Source of the DNA: an uncultured Granulosicoccaceae bacterium
GTDB lineage: Bacteria; Pseudomonadota; Gammaproteobacteria; Granulosicoccales; Granulosicoccaceae
Reading direction: 5' to 3'
Assembly (NCBI GenBank): GCA_938028465.1
Contig: CALJAA010000122.1
Span: 1 to 56,143 of the forward strand
Length of the DNA stretch: 56,143 bases
This document shows positions 18,305-26,852 of the stretch, one piece after another. How positions within the stretch are numbered: position 1 is the first letter of the stretch; every line of letters starts with the position of its first letter. Under the pieces are notes generated by a model. The model made no database searches and had not been told where the DNA came from. It saw only the letters and a list, made by a program, of their open reading frames with translations. The position numbers were made by a program, and so were the translations under genes.

Positions 18305-18841
18305 ATGAAAGGCGTAATATTTACATACCTCGCTGATATGGTCGAGGAACACTTTGGGCTAGACGCCTGGGATGCAATCCTGCAGCATGCGGGGCTTGAT
18401 GGTCTCTATGTATCATCTGAATCCTACGACGACGACCAATTGTTTCGCTTGGTACAGGCAGCGCACGAAGCGACGGGCATACCAAGCAATGACCTAATCC
18501 GAACATTTGGCAAATACTCTTTCGCTAAATTTCAACAATCACACCCTGATTTTTGCAAACCACAGTACACACTAAAAGAATTTTTACTAAGCGTGGATAA
18601 GGTAATTCACGTGGAAGTTAAAAAGCTACATCCAGACGCAATGCTACCTTCGTTTGAATACGAAGATGAAGCAGATAATGAGCTTACGATGATCTACAGC
18701 TCACAGCGCAAGCTATGTATGTTAGCGGAAGGTCTCATTACAGGTGCCGCTCAGTTTTACAAAACTGAATATGTTCTAAAACATGACAAATGCATGCACA
18801 ATGGCGACAAGCATTGCAAATTGCACCTCACCATGGTCTAA
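18305..18841 (+). CDS. H-NOX haem nitric oxide-binding sensor
   Basis: 178 residues from ATG 18305 (MKGVIFTYLADMV). This start is chosen because it puts the conserved residues at the canonical H-NOX numbers: proximal haem ligand His102, Pro115, and the haem-propionate motif Tyr131-x-Ser133-x-Arg135 (YSSQR). Position 140 is Leu, not the Tyr that allows oxygen binding in some H-NOX proteins, so NO selectivity is inferred. Cys138, Cys163 and Cys171 with nearby His residues resemble the structural zinc site of Shewanella H-NOX. H-NOX usually controls a histidine kinase or cyclic-di-GMP enzyme; here the next two genes are a PP2C phosphatase and an RsbW-like kinase, followed by exopolysaccharide genes. 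Confidence 0.93.
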   Translation: MKGVIFTYLADMVEEHFGLDAWDAILQHAGLDGLYVSSESYDDDQLFRLVQAAHEATGIPSNDLIRTFGKYSFAKFQQSHPDFCKPQYTLKEFLLSVDKVIHVEVKKLHPDAMLPSFEYEDEADNELTMIYSSQRKLCMLAEGLITGAAQFYKTEYVLKHDKCMHNGDKHCKLHLTMV

Positions 18842-18887
18842 CGATCATGACAAACTCTAAACTAACGATCGTGACAAACTCTAAACC
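18840..18887 (+). repeat. 24-bp tandem duplication at the phosphatase start
   Basis: Two head-to-tail copies of a 24-base unit, 18840-18863 and 18864-18887, differing at two positions, followed by a 9-base partial third copy. The first copy contains the H-NOX stop and the ATG of the phosphatase; the second contains an in-frame GTG at the equivalent place (18871). The coding result is a doubled (M/V)TNSK(L/P)TI octapeptide. Confidence 0.85.
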
Positions 18888-19863
18888 AACGATCGATGAG
18901 GCGTTAGACAAAGTAGCCGTTTTACAGCGTGCATACGAGCGAGAAAAAGCTCGGCGCCGAAATGCCGAAAAAATACTTGAAGATAAATCACGAACTTTGT
19001 ATTTATCACAAGAAAAGCTTAATGATGCTTCACAGCGGCTGCAAAATCAGAATGCTGTTATTACGGGGCTTTCGGATAACTACATCCGAGTTACACAAGA
19101 CCTAAGCTATGCTGCAAAGGTTCAAAACAGCTTACTACCTGGGTCTCTAGATTTATCTTCCATAGCAGCAGCCGGCCAATTCAAACCAGCACAGTTTATT
19201 GCAGGAGACGGTTACGACTACTTTCTCCTCAATAAGGACGTACTAGCATTTTATGTAATTGATGTTGCTGGCCATGGAATAGCAGCAGCAATGACATCAT
19301 TTGCAGTTCAGATACAACTCAACCCAAAGGCGGATGGGCTCTGTCAAAAACATTTTTCAATCGATAAGCCGCTGGATGATGTAGTTTCAGATATTATGAT
19401 TGATATTAATCATATGTTTTTTCACGAGCACCCAGACTCACAATACTTCACCATGGTGCTTGGATTAATCAAGCTTAAAACGGGCGAAGTGTCTTTCGCT
19501 CAAGCCGGCCACCCAGCTCCAATACTATGGCAATCAAGCACTGAACTAGCCATACCCCACGGCAAAGGTGGCACGCCGGTCGCGATGTTTGATACTCCGT
19601 CATTTGGCATCTATCAATGCCTGATGAAAAAAGGAGACCGGCTATTGGTGTATTCGGATGGTGTTACCGAATGCCGAAACCAACATGACGAGGAATTCGG
19701 CGAAAACAGATTAATTCGGGCTATTCGCCGTTCATCTACCCAGACCATTCAACAGTCGACGGAATCTATTACGGAAACTGTCACTACATGGAATGGTGGT
19801 AGAATATTTGAAGACGATCTATCGATTCTTCTATTAGAATACAAGAAGAACTCCGATGAATAA
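18847..19863 (+). CDS. SpoIIE/RsbU-type PP2C serine phosphatase
   Basis: 338 residues from ATG 18847, five bases after the H-NOX stop. Residues about 18-75 are charged and helical, a probable coiled coil that could receive the H-NOX signal. The PP2C core has every expected acidic metal ligand: Asp121 and Asp124 in GDGYDYF, Asp139 in IDVAGHG, Asp271 in YSDGVTE, and Asp323/324 in FEDDLSIL. It should therefore be active, most likely dephosphorylating a phosphoserine STAS protein. The candidate partner is the STAS protein at 27307. A possible alternative start is GTG 18871 in the tandem repeat. It overlaps the kinase gene by 8 bases. Confidence 0.9.
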   Translation: MTNSKLTIVTNSKPTIDEALDKVAVLQRAYEREKARRRNAEKILEDKSRTLYLSQEKLNDASQRLQNQNAVITGLSDNYIRVTQDLSYAAKVQNSLLPGSLDLSSIAAAGQFKPAQFIAGDGYDYFLLNKDVLAFYVIDVAGHGIAAAMTSFAVQIQLNPKADGLCQKHFSIDKPLDDVVSDIMIDINHMFFHEHPDSQYFTMVLGLIKLKTGEVSFAQAGHPAPILWQSSTELAIPHGKGGTPVAMFDTPSFGIYQCLMKKGDRLLVYSDGVTECRNQHDEEFGENRLIRAIRRSSTQTIQQSTESITETVTTWNGGRIFEDDLSILLLEYKKNSDE

Positions 19864-20329
19864 CATCCCCACTTCTTCTAATACCCCTCAGTATGTACGA
19901 AAATGCACATTTTCTGAACTTACCAATATTCAGATTGAAATTGAAAAGTTGATGATTGATTGGTATGAAGACGACATCAAGTTAAATTTTTCAACCCTCG
20001 CAATTATCGAAGTATTGGCCAATATTTTTGAACACGGTGCAGATTCACTTGAACAATCTACTCTTCATGTTGAGCTCTCTATTTCTCGACACAATGACTT
20101 AGTTACTGCACTCATTGAAGACAATACTTCACCAATACCTGATGAAGCAATATTAACCATGACAGGAACTAAAACCCACATGCCTGCTACCGATGTGAGT
20201 CAAGACAAACTGCCTGTTTCCGGCTGGGGATTGAACCTGGTGCAACATGCTACCAAGTCTGTAAATTATGAGCGCAAAGCGCAGTTAAACTATCTTGAAC
20301 TCATTTTTTGTTGCGGTACTACGTCATAA
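19856..20329 (+). CDS. RsbW-like serine kinase / anti-sigma-type ATPase
   Basis: 157 residues with a GHKL ATPase fold of the RsbW/SpoIIAB class. The N box is EVLANIFEHG (Glu52, Asn56, His60). The G1 box is EDNTSPIP, with Thr where Gly is usual after Asp-Asn, and the G2 box is SGWGLNLVQ (residues 122-130). Such kinases phosphorylate a conserved Ser of a STAS partner and can sequester a sigma factor or other target. It follows the phosphatase with an 8-base overlap, so the H-NOX, phosphatase and kinase genes form one operon. Its 3' end overlaps the convergent polysaccharide gene by 40 bases. Confidence 0.85.
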   Translation: MNNIPTSSNTPQYVRKCTFSELTNIQIEIEKLMIDWYEDDIKLNFSTLAIIEVLANIFEHGADSLEQSTLHVELSISRHNDLVTALIEDNTSPIPDEAILTMTGTKTHMPATDVSQDKLPVSGWGLNLVQHATKSVNYERKAQLNYLELIFCCGTTS

Positions 20330-21744
20330 TTAAGGCCAACTAGTTTTTTTAAATATCTGTAAAACAAATCAGATCGCTTGCATCCCGGCCTAGTGGCATC
20401 AGCCATTAGTATTTCATCAATTGAACTTTCCTCGTCCAGCTCAATTTGCGCAGGGCCAATCAAACCTACCGGGCACTCATCCCGCATAAACTGCCAGGAC
20501 TCCGTCCGGCCATCCAAATCTTCTGGCGCTAACACCGACACCCCAAACCAATCAATATTGCCGCGCGCAATTTCAAGCATTAATGGCAACTTTACCAAAG
20601 CCTGATATCGAGTTTTAATTTCAAAACTACTGAATTGACGATGCGATAAATTACTGTGCACAGCGTTACCTAAGTAACGAACACGCTTACACATACTTAA
20701 ACCGTGACCAAACGAAGCATCAACTAAAGCCACTAACCACAAGGGTAACGACAGCAACAGAACCATGAGAGCTGTTAGCCTGCCTATAAAGCTACCCACT
20801 TTTACTGAAAATACAGAACTCGACAATGAACCTAACAATCGATCATCTTCGAGCGTAATGGACGTTTCTTTGTCGACACGGATCAAAATATTACGCCATA
20901 CGATTGCGTTTTCTAGGTATAAGTGTTCGCCAACGAACGTATTATCCAAAATCAAACTATTCACAATGGTGGTATTTCTATCCACCACAACATTATCACC
21001 CAATACAACCGTGCCCTTGCAAACAACGTTGGATTCCAAGCGACATCTCTCTCCCGCAAACAGCTCTCCACCGTCTATGTTATCGGCCTTAATCTGACAA
21101 CCCGGCCCAGCGAATATTCCTGGGTGCTTTTGTGTGCCTCGTGTCAATACTCGTTCAGGCTTATCATGTGCAAGCCGTAAATTACAGGCATGATATTTTT
21201 TTAGTAACGAAACATCCTCACAATAATCCATGGCTAGGTTAACAAAAACAGACGCCTCGCTTGCGACTTGGTCTAGCGCCCTATTCTTTGGATCGATGTA
21301 GTGAACCCCAGTCTCTTTTCCTCCAAACATACCGCTGGACAGCCAGCTACCTTGTGACCTAAATTGCTCAATAGCATCGCCTATATCAAAAGCTCTTAAA
21401 ATTCCCGTATCCAAAACTAAACAAGGAACCTGGTTATCTCGATCTCTTTTGGACACTACATCAGTGAAACTAGAATTACCTCGGGTGGTGCGGTAGCTAA
21501 CATCCACACCCCACCGTTCTCCACCACCAGCAAACTGTCGTACTTGCCCTGAAAATCCATTGACTAGTAATGTTACATTGCTCACCGAGAGTGGTATCAG
21601 AGATTCTAAAACATGCTCTAGCATGGGCTTACCACAAATAGGTAGTAACGCTGAACAGGTATATTGAGTTAATGGCAGAAGACCTTCGCCGCGATCATCA
21701 GCTATGATGATGATGTCCATTTTATTACTAATTCCATTGTCCAT
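20290..21744 (-). CDS. Nucleotidyltransferase-like / left-handed beta-helix membrane protein of the polysaccharide operon
   Basis: 484 residues. Residues 9-200 have the fold of NDP-sugar pyrophosphorylases, but the catalytic signature is degraded: IIADDRGEGLLPLT replaces the glycine-rich GGxGxRLxPLT, and the usual Pro-Lys before LLP is Cys-Ser. About 205-300 is a left-handed beta-helix of hexapeptides (FVGEHLYLENAIVW). A membrane helix follows at about 322-345, then a tail with RDECPVGLIGPAQIEL that recalls the end of bacterial sugar transferases. It may be a non-catalytic scaffold or regulator of the adjoining phosphoglycosyltransferase. Its ATG overlaps the upstream stop by one base (TAATG), making it the last gene of the leftward operon. 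Confidence 0.72.
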   Translation of the reverse strand: MDNGISNKMDIIIIADDRGEGLLPLTQYTCSALLPICGKPMLEHVLESLIPLSVSNVTLLVNGFSGQVRQFAGGGERWGVDVSYRTTRGNSSFTDVVSKRDRDNQVPCLVLDTGILRAFDIGDAIEQFRSQGSWLSSGMFGGKETGVHYIDPKNRALDQVASEASVFVNLAMDYCEDVSLLKKYHACNLRLAHDKPERVLTRGTQKHPGIFAGPGCQIKADNIDGGELFAGERCRLESNVVCKGTVVLGDNVVVDRNTTIVNSLILDNTFVGEHLYLENAIVWRNILIRVDKETSITLEDDRLLGSLSSSVFSVKVGSFIGRLTALMVLLLSLPLWLVALVDASFGHGLSMCKRVRYLGNAVHSNLSHRQFSSFEIKTRYQALVKLPLMLEIARGNIDWFGVSVLAPEDLDGRTESWQFMRDECPVGLIGPAQIELDEESSIDEILMADATRPGCKRSDLFYRYLKKLVGLNYDVVPQQKMSSR

Positions 21745-23660
21745 TAATAGGCTCCTCGCCCAGAGAAAACAGCAGGCACTGTTTTCAATAGAATCAATAC
21801 ATCTTGAATAAAGCCACGCGACTCAAGATAATTAATATCTAAATCAACTTGCTCTTCGAAGGTCGTATCTGATCGCCCAGATACCTGCCACAAGCCTGTG
21901 ATACCTGGTATCACCTCTAGACGACGACGATCACGCCCAGTGTAAAGTTCTACTTCACTCGGCACCGGTGGCCTCGGGCCTACCAACGACATATCCCCTC
22001 TTATGACGTTAATCAACTGCGGGAGTTCGTCTATTGAAAAACGTCGTATGAATTTTCCTACACGAGTGATGCGGGGGTCTGATTTCATTTTGAAGGTGAC
22101 GCCACCGGCAACCTCATTTGATTCGGACAAATTACTTTTGATACTTTCAGCATCAGTGCGCATAGATCTAAACTTAAGCATACTGAACGATTCACCGAAT
22201 CGACCAACACGATTCTGCCGAAAAAGTACAGGGCCTTTAGATTCAAGTTTTATTAATAAAGCAACTATCAGAAGCACGGGCGACAATCCAACCAAGGCAA
22301 CGGTGGACCCAAGTAAATCTATCAAACGCTTTCCGATTTTGGTTAATTGGAGCTTCAACAACCATAGGTATTGCTTGCGCTTATATCGTTTGTTTGGTTT
22401 TGAATCTGTTTTGTATGGATCCTTGAAACGCCGATAGTTAGCGCACTTACTATCATTGCTGACTTGCCTGTTTACTCTATAAAGGAACAATGGATTGCCC
22501 ACCAGATATCGACGCCATAATCGTCCGGGCTCCTGCTTTAAGCGCCATACCCACTCCATACCAATATCCTGAACCCAACGCGGTGAGCGAGATATTCTTT
22601 GAGTATGAAAATCAAATAAGCCGCCCACCCCAATTTGAACAGCTGGATTTAGTTTTTCGTGATGAGTGCTTATCCAAAATTCTTGCAATGGTGCGCCGAA
22701 CGCCACAAGCAAGATATCCGCACCGGACATGTTTATTTGGTTGATGACATCATCTGTATCCTCCTCGGCAAAATAACCATAATGTGATCCAACAACATTT
22801 AATCCAGGATTAGCGGCTTGCAAACTAAGGGCAGCCTCTAGCGCCACCCCTGGCCTACCACCTAACAGGTAAATAGAAAAATCATTCTTTACACTTTGTT
22901 GGCATATTTTAGGTAATAGATCGGTTCCATTAACGTTGCCTAGTAGCTCTACTCCCAACATTTGAGCGCCTATTTGCAAACCAATACCATCTGCAAAAAC
23001 GCGTGACATGTTTGATAAAGCATCTTTATAACGTTCGTTTTTTACAGCAATGTTCAAGCAATCCGCATTAACAAATGCTAGGCGGCACTTATCCCCCTCC
23101 AAGGCATGATCAACTACCAGAGAAGTAGCGGAATCAAGCGTTAAATTATCGATAGGCACCCCCAGCATCTTAAATCGATCAGGTCGATAGTAGCTTTGCT
23201 TGGGAACCATGATATTGATCAGCACATATCGGCTTAGAATGCTCAACTTATCCATCACCGATAAGTCAGTTAATTTCTGGCTTTCATATTGCGTTCCACT
23301 ACGCTTACGCAATTTATCTAGATTAATTAAACACGGCACTTCTGCGTGTTCTGGAGTTTTTTGGGTATCACCACTACGCTGCATTGCAATAGCTTCTTCT
23401 ACTAGCAGCCCTTCACCAACAAATACTAAATCTCCCTTCGCAATATTAAATAGAAACCCCAATTTTCTACCACGAGCAAAACTTGAAAATCTCAATAGAG
23501 TAAATTTTTTACGACTGCTATCTATCGCACTCTTTTCAAATACCGAGCCGGTTCTATACAAGCCCAAAGCTGCTCTTATTATTAAAACGGGCGTAAGTAA
23601 CAGAATACTTATCACCGCTACGATTTTGTCAAACCATTGAATATGATTAAAGTGCTTCAT
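21744..23660 (-). CDS. WecG/TagA glycosyltransferase fused to polyprenyl phosphoglycosyltransferase
   Basis: 638 residues in three parts. Residues 1-90 have a membrane helix and the remnant of a sugar-transferase domain (FTLLRFSSF, GDLVFVGEG) without its catalytic section. Residues about 165-395 are a WecG/TagA/CpsF (GT26) glycosyltransferase with MLGVPIDNLTLDSA, NADCLN, FADGIGL and the GAPLQEFW motif. Residues about 440-638 are a complete bacterial sugar transferase (WbaP/WcaJ type): a membrane helix, LKFRSMRTDA, the SIDELPQLINVIRGDMSLVG core and RPG-like PGITGLWQV. The C-terminal part should load the first sugar-phosphate on undecaprenyl phosphate and the middle part add the second sugar. 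It overlaps the sulfotransferase gene by 4 bases. Confidence 0.88.
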   Translation of the reverse strand: MKHFNHIQWFDKIVAVISILLLTPVLIIRAALGLYRTGSVFEKSAIDSSRKKFTLLRFSSFARGRKLGFLFNIAKGDLVFVGEGLLVEEAIAMQRSGDTQKTPEHAEVPCLINLDKLRKRSGTQYESQKLTDLSVMDKLSILSRYVLINIMVPKQSYYRPDRFKMLGVPIDNLTLDSATSLVVDHALEGDKCRLAFVNADCLNIAVKNERYKDALSNMSRVFADGIGLQIGAQMLGVELLGNVNGTDLLPKICQQSVKNDFSIYLLGGRPGVALEAALSLQAANPGLNVVGSHYGYFAEEDTDDVINQINMSGADILLVAFGAPLQEFWISTHHEKLNPAVQIGVGGLFDFHTQRISRSPRWVQDIGMEWVWRLKQEPGRLWRRYLVGNPLFLYRVNRQVSNDSKCANYRRFKDPYKTDSKPNKRYKRKQYLWLLKLQLTKIGKRLIDLLGSTVALVGLSPVLLIVALLIKLESKGPVLFRQNRVGRFGESFSMLKFRSMRTDAESIKSNLSESNEVAGGVTFKMKSDPRITRVGKFIRRFSIDELPQLINVIRGDMSLVGPRPPVPSEVELYTGRDRRRLEVIPGITGLWQVSGRSDTTFEEQVDLDINYLESRGFIQDVLILLKTVPAVFSGRGAY

Positions 23661-24508
23661 AAATGAGCTCTCATTAATTCTGTATCTGGCTTCGAGACAG
23701 GTTTGTCAGAATATCCATATGCTTTAGTATGTTTTGACAATGCGACTGAAATTATCAATTTTTGAAGCCAAGACAAATTACCCTTCTTCTTTCTTGCAAA
23801 GTTTTCAGGCTCCACAACATCTACACCAGAACGGCGTGCAAATTCACCGTATTTACGTAAACCATGTTTTTCGCTTACCATCCGCTGAAGTACGTCATCG
23901 TCGACAGAGCTATTTAAATAATCCAGTACTGTTTTCAGGGTGCTCTTAGGCGATGCTTTTAATTCTTCGTATCGCACAACACATAGATTCGGATCCTCTA
24001 GCAACAATTGATCTGTTCCTGGAACTGAAAAAAAGTATCGATAAGTTCTTACCGCAGAAAAAACCGAACTAGGTGCCCAGTTCCTACCCCAGCTCCTTGC
24101 AGCGCTAATAAGTGATTCAATAACATCTTCAGGTTTGCGCAACAATACAATGATGCGCGCCTCGGGAAATACCTTTCGTATATCCTCGATACAACGTATG
24201 TGATCTGGCGTTTTATCCAGAAATAGTTTATTAGCGTGAAACTCGGGCACATTGGAATAGACACGCTGAGCAGTATCTCGAATGGTATCGATGAATTCTT
24301 CTTCTGTGAGATACGCCGGCAAACCAATACCACCGCGACCATCGTCAAATTCCAACAACTCATTCCAGGTTTTCATCATCGGCTGCAGAAAATGATTAAA
24401 CAGATGCGATTCCTGTGCGGTACCGATATCTGGATGATTAGCTAACATGCCTTGCAACCAAGTGGTACCACTGCGCGGTGGACCAACTAAAAACACCAAC
24501 TTATTCAT
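23657..24508 (-). CDS. Sulfotransferase of the polysaccharide operon
   Basis: 283 residues. The 5'-phosphosulfate loop of PAPS-dependent sulfotransferases is GPPRSGTTWL (9-18), and the 3'-phosphate motif is RIIVLLRKPEDVIESLISAARS (about 118-139). It has no signal peptide, so it acts in the cytoplasm, presumably on a lipid-linked or nucleotide-linked glycan before export. Its place between a GT2 and the phosphoglycosyltransferase, with 4-base overlaps on both sides, suggests the exported polysaccharide is sulfated. No PAPS synthesis genes (cysD, cysN, cysC) are in the window. Confidence 0.88.
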   Translation of the reverse strand: MNKLVFLVGPPRSGTTWLQGMLANHPDIGTAQESHLFNHFLQPMMKTWNELLEFDDGRGGIGLPAYLTEEEFIDTIRDTAQRVYSNVPEFHANKLFLDKTPDHIRCIEDIRKVFPEARIIVLLRKPEDVIESLISAARSWGRNWAPSSVFSAVRTYRYFFSVPGTDQLLLEDPNLCVVRYEELKASPKSTLKTVLDYLNSSVDDDVLQRMVSEKHGLRKYGEFARRSGVDVVEPENFARKKKGNLSWLQKLIISVALSKHTKAYGYSDKPVSKPDTELMRAHL

Positions 24509-25581
24509 CGCAATACCTCAGCAGAATCAACAGGCTTCACCTTCCTCACGATGTTTTGGCCCATCCTATGAGCTGCAATTCGTGCCCTTTGTGCCACACC
24601 AGTGACAGCATTCGCTACAGGCATTAATTTGTTAAAAGTACTGCTAGGTACAACTCTCTGAATGTAGGCGGCCGATCCAGTGATGATTGTTCTAGATGGC
24701 TCGTTCCATAATATTGATGAATCGCATGACAATGATTTATTGAACATCTCCACGGCCATTTTTCCATCCCCTAATCGGATCGCCTGCCGGGCTAGATAGC
24801 GCAGCTGATAAGCTCTAGCTCGTTTGCCATACTGTTCGATTAGCTCGGGCGCATAGCCGTGGGTTTTCTCAATCACTTTCTCCCAACTTGCTAATTGCTT
24901 AGGAATATTGGCGGACAGGCCGCCACCGTTCAGCCTGTACAAGGTCAGCGCCTCTGATAAACCCTCAATGCGCCAGTTAGTTTTTATACGAATCCGAATC
25001 CAACATTCAATATCCTCAGATTGCCTGAACGCCTCGTCGAAATAACTAAAGTAATCTGTATTAAACTTATCCGCAGTAAACTTAATATCTTCGAAAACTG
25101 CTTTGCGCACAACGGGAGCAGAACCATTGCCAATGGGGTTTCGGCAAAGCAAGTGTTCAGCAGGCGCATAATCCAAACGTGGCATTTGCACAGTAGCGAG
25201 TCTTTTGCCTTCTTCATCAATAAATGCTGAGCGACTAAAACTAACGCCAATGTCTTGATTCGAATCCAAATGCGCGACGTGCGCCATAAGCTTAGCTGGT
25301 TCCCAAGCATCGTCTGAATCTAGAAATGCCAGATATTCACCCGTTGCACAACGTATACCCGTATTTCTGGCACCCGCTAAACCTTTGTTCTTTTCATGCT
25401 GAATAATTTGAATTCTTGGATCATCAAACAGCCGGCAAATTTCTACACTCTTATCAGGAGAACAGTCATCAATGATAAGTAACTCAAAGTCAGTAAAAGA
25501 CTGCGCTAAAACAGAACTGACAGCTGCTTCTACGTACTTCTCTACACCATAAATTGGCATTATCACTGAAACTTTAGTCAT
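24505..25581 (-). CDS. Family 2 glycosyltransferase
   Basis: 358 residues. The GT-A domain occupies about 1-240: VSVIMPIYGVEKYV at the start, IDDCSPD (37-43), and the metal-binding DSDD (88-91) in AFLDSDDAWEP. The C-terminal 100 residues are helical and variable. It should transfer a sugar from an NDP donor to the growing repeat unit on the inner face of the cytoplasmic membrane. ATGA-type overlaps with the flippase upstream and the sulfotransferase downstream place it firmly in the operon. Donor and linkage cannot be read from sequence. Confidence 0.92.
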   Translation of the reverse strand: MTKVSVIMPIYGVEKYVEAAVSSVLAQSFTDFELLIIDDCSPDKSVEICRLFDDPRIQIIQHEKNKGLAGARNTGIRCATGEYLAFLDSDDAWEPAKLMAHVAHLDSNQDIGVSFSRSAFIDEEGKRLATVQMPRLDYAPAEHLLCRNPIGNGSAPVVRKAVFEDIKFTADKFNTDYFSYFDEAFRQSEDIECWIRIRIKTNWRIEGLSEALTLYRLNGGGLSANIPKQLASWEKVIEKTHGYAPELIEQYGKRARAYQLRYLARQAIRLGDGKMAVEMFNKSLSCDSSILWNEPSRTIITGSAAYIQRVVPSSTFNKLMPVANAVTGVAQRARIAAHRMGQNIVRKVKPVDSAEVLR

Positions 25582-26852
25582 CCTATCAGTCCTCTTGATT
25601 TAGCAAACACGGTTTGCTGATTTTTTGATTGTTGCTTATTAACAATAAAAACATAATGTAGTGGTGCAGCAAGGTATTGCGATAGCAGTACAGCTACGAC
25701 CACACCGATCAATCCCCATTGCACTCCAATAAATATGGCGATGATAAAAATTGCGCTATAAGAGAGATGCCATTGCAAATCTGCTAATGGCCGATCTTGG
25801 GCGCGTAGGTATTGGCTACCAGCTTCGGTTACTAACAGTGGAATACCCGCCATACATAAAAGCGATACTAGAACAGCTGCATCCCGCTCAACCCATTGTT
25901 GGCCAAACAAGATAGGCACATAAATATCTGCCATAAAAGCCTGCAAGCTCAGTAGCGGAATCATCAATAACAACATGTACGACAAACCCTGTCGAAAGCG
26001 CTTCTGTAGTTCTTCACTTTGATGTTTAGCAGCACACAGATAGGGGTAAAAAGCATTGTTTAGAGATAGGATAAAGCCACGAGACAAACCAAGCCCTGCG
26101 TTATACGCAAAGTAATAAATACCTAATGCTTCCATTCCTAAAAAGAAACCTATCAACACATAATCAATGTTGTGGCGTATAACGCCCAACACCTCCACAC
26201 CAACAACCCGGCTATTAAAGGAGAGGTGATCCGATAATCGAGACAAGGTGAACCGCTTGGGTGCGATATATGTATTTGCGCGTCTATGGGCCCTTATCCA
26301 GATGGGAACAACAAGTATTTTCGGCAGAACCAGAGACCAAACACCAAAACCTAACAACACCATAGCTATGGTTAACGCCGCATCTACCACCGTTTGCTGT
26401 ATCTCTGTAGTAGCAATTAACGCGATCTTCTCTTGGCGCAGGTTTAAGGCAGAATGCACTTGCGCTACTGGCAATAATAGATAAGTAAAACCCAATACGG
26501 AAACAAGGTAAAAAATTGTAACGTCATCGTAAACCCACGATAAACCGAACCCCACTAAGCACTGAATTAAGAATACGGCAGCACCGACCAACCAATTAAC
26601 GTAATACGCGGTATCGCTCAGCGATATTAATTCGCACTCTTCCGCCCTAATTATCTTGCTATTGGTAGCATTACGGGAAAATACATGGGAAATTTCGTTT
26701 ACTGCCAATGCGATGGCAGCAACACCTAACAATTCAGGGGCTATCAAACGCGCAACAACAATCGTAGATAGTATTCTCGCTAGTCGCATAGCAAGCTGTG
26801 AGCCTCCTATCCAAGCAGCGGATTTACCTAAAGATTGACTAGCATCATTCAT
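25578..26852 (-). CDS. Polysaccharide flippase (Wzx/MATE-like)
   Basis: 424 residues from ATG 26852 (MNDASQSLGKSAAWIGG); a GTG-free extension to 26897 adds 15 atypical residues and is not used. About twelve membrane helices and the N-terminal ARILSTIVVARLIAPELLGVAAIA segment are typical of the polysaccharide transporter family (Wzx, RfbX). It should flip lipid-linked repeat units to the periplasmic side, ready for polymerisation by the ligase/polymerase encoded at 30896. It is the first gene of the leftward polysaccharide operon. Confidence 0.88.
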   Translation of the reverse strand: MNDASQSLGKSAAWIGGSQLAMRLARILSTIVVARLIAPELLGVAAIALAVNEISHVFSRNATNSKIIRAEECELISLSDTAYYVNWLVGAAVFLIQCLVGFGLSWVYDDVTIFYLVSVLGFTYLLLPVAQVHSALNLRQEKIALIATTEIQQTVVDAALTIAMVLLGFGVWSLVLPKILVVPIWIRAHRRANTYIAPKRFTLSRLSDHLSFNSRVVGVEVLGVIRHNIDYVLIGFFLGMEALGIYYFAYNAGLGLSRGFILSLNNAFYPYLCAAKHQSEELQKRFRQGLSYMLLLMIPLLSLQAFMADIYVPILFGQQWVERDAAVLVSLLCMAGIPLLVTEAGSQYLRAQDRPLADLQWHLSYSAIFIIAIFIGVQWGLIGVVVAVLLSQYLAAPLHYVFIVNKQQSKNQQTVFAKSRGLIG

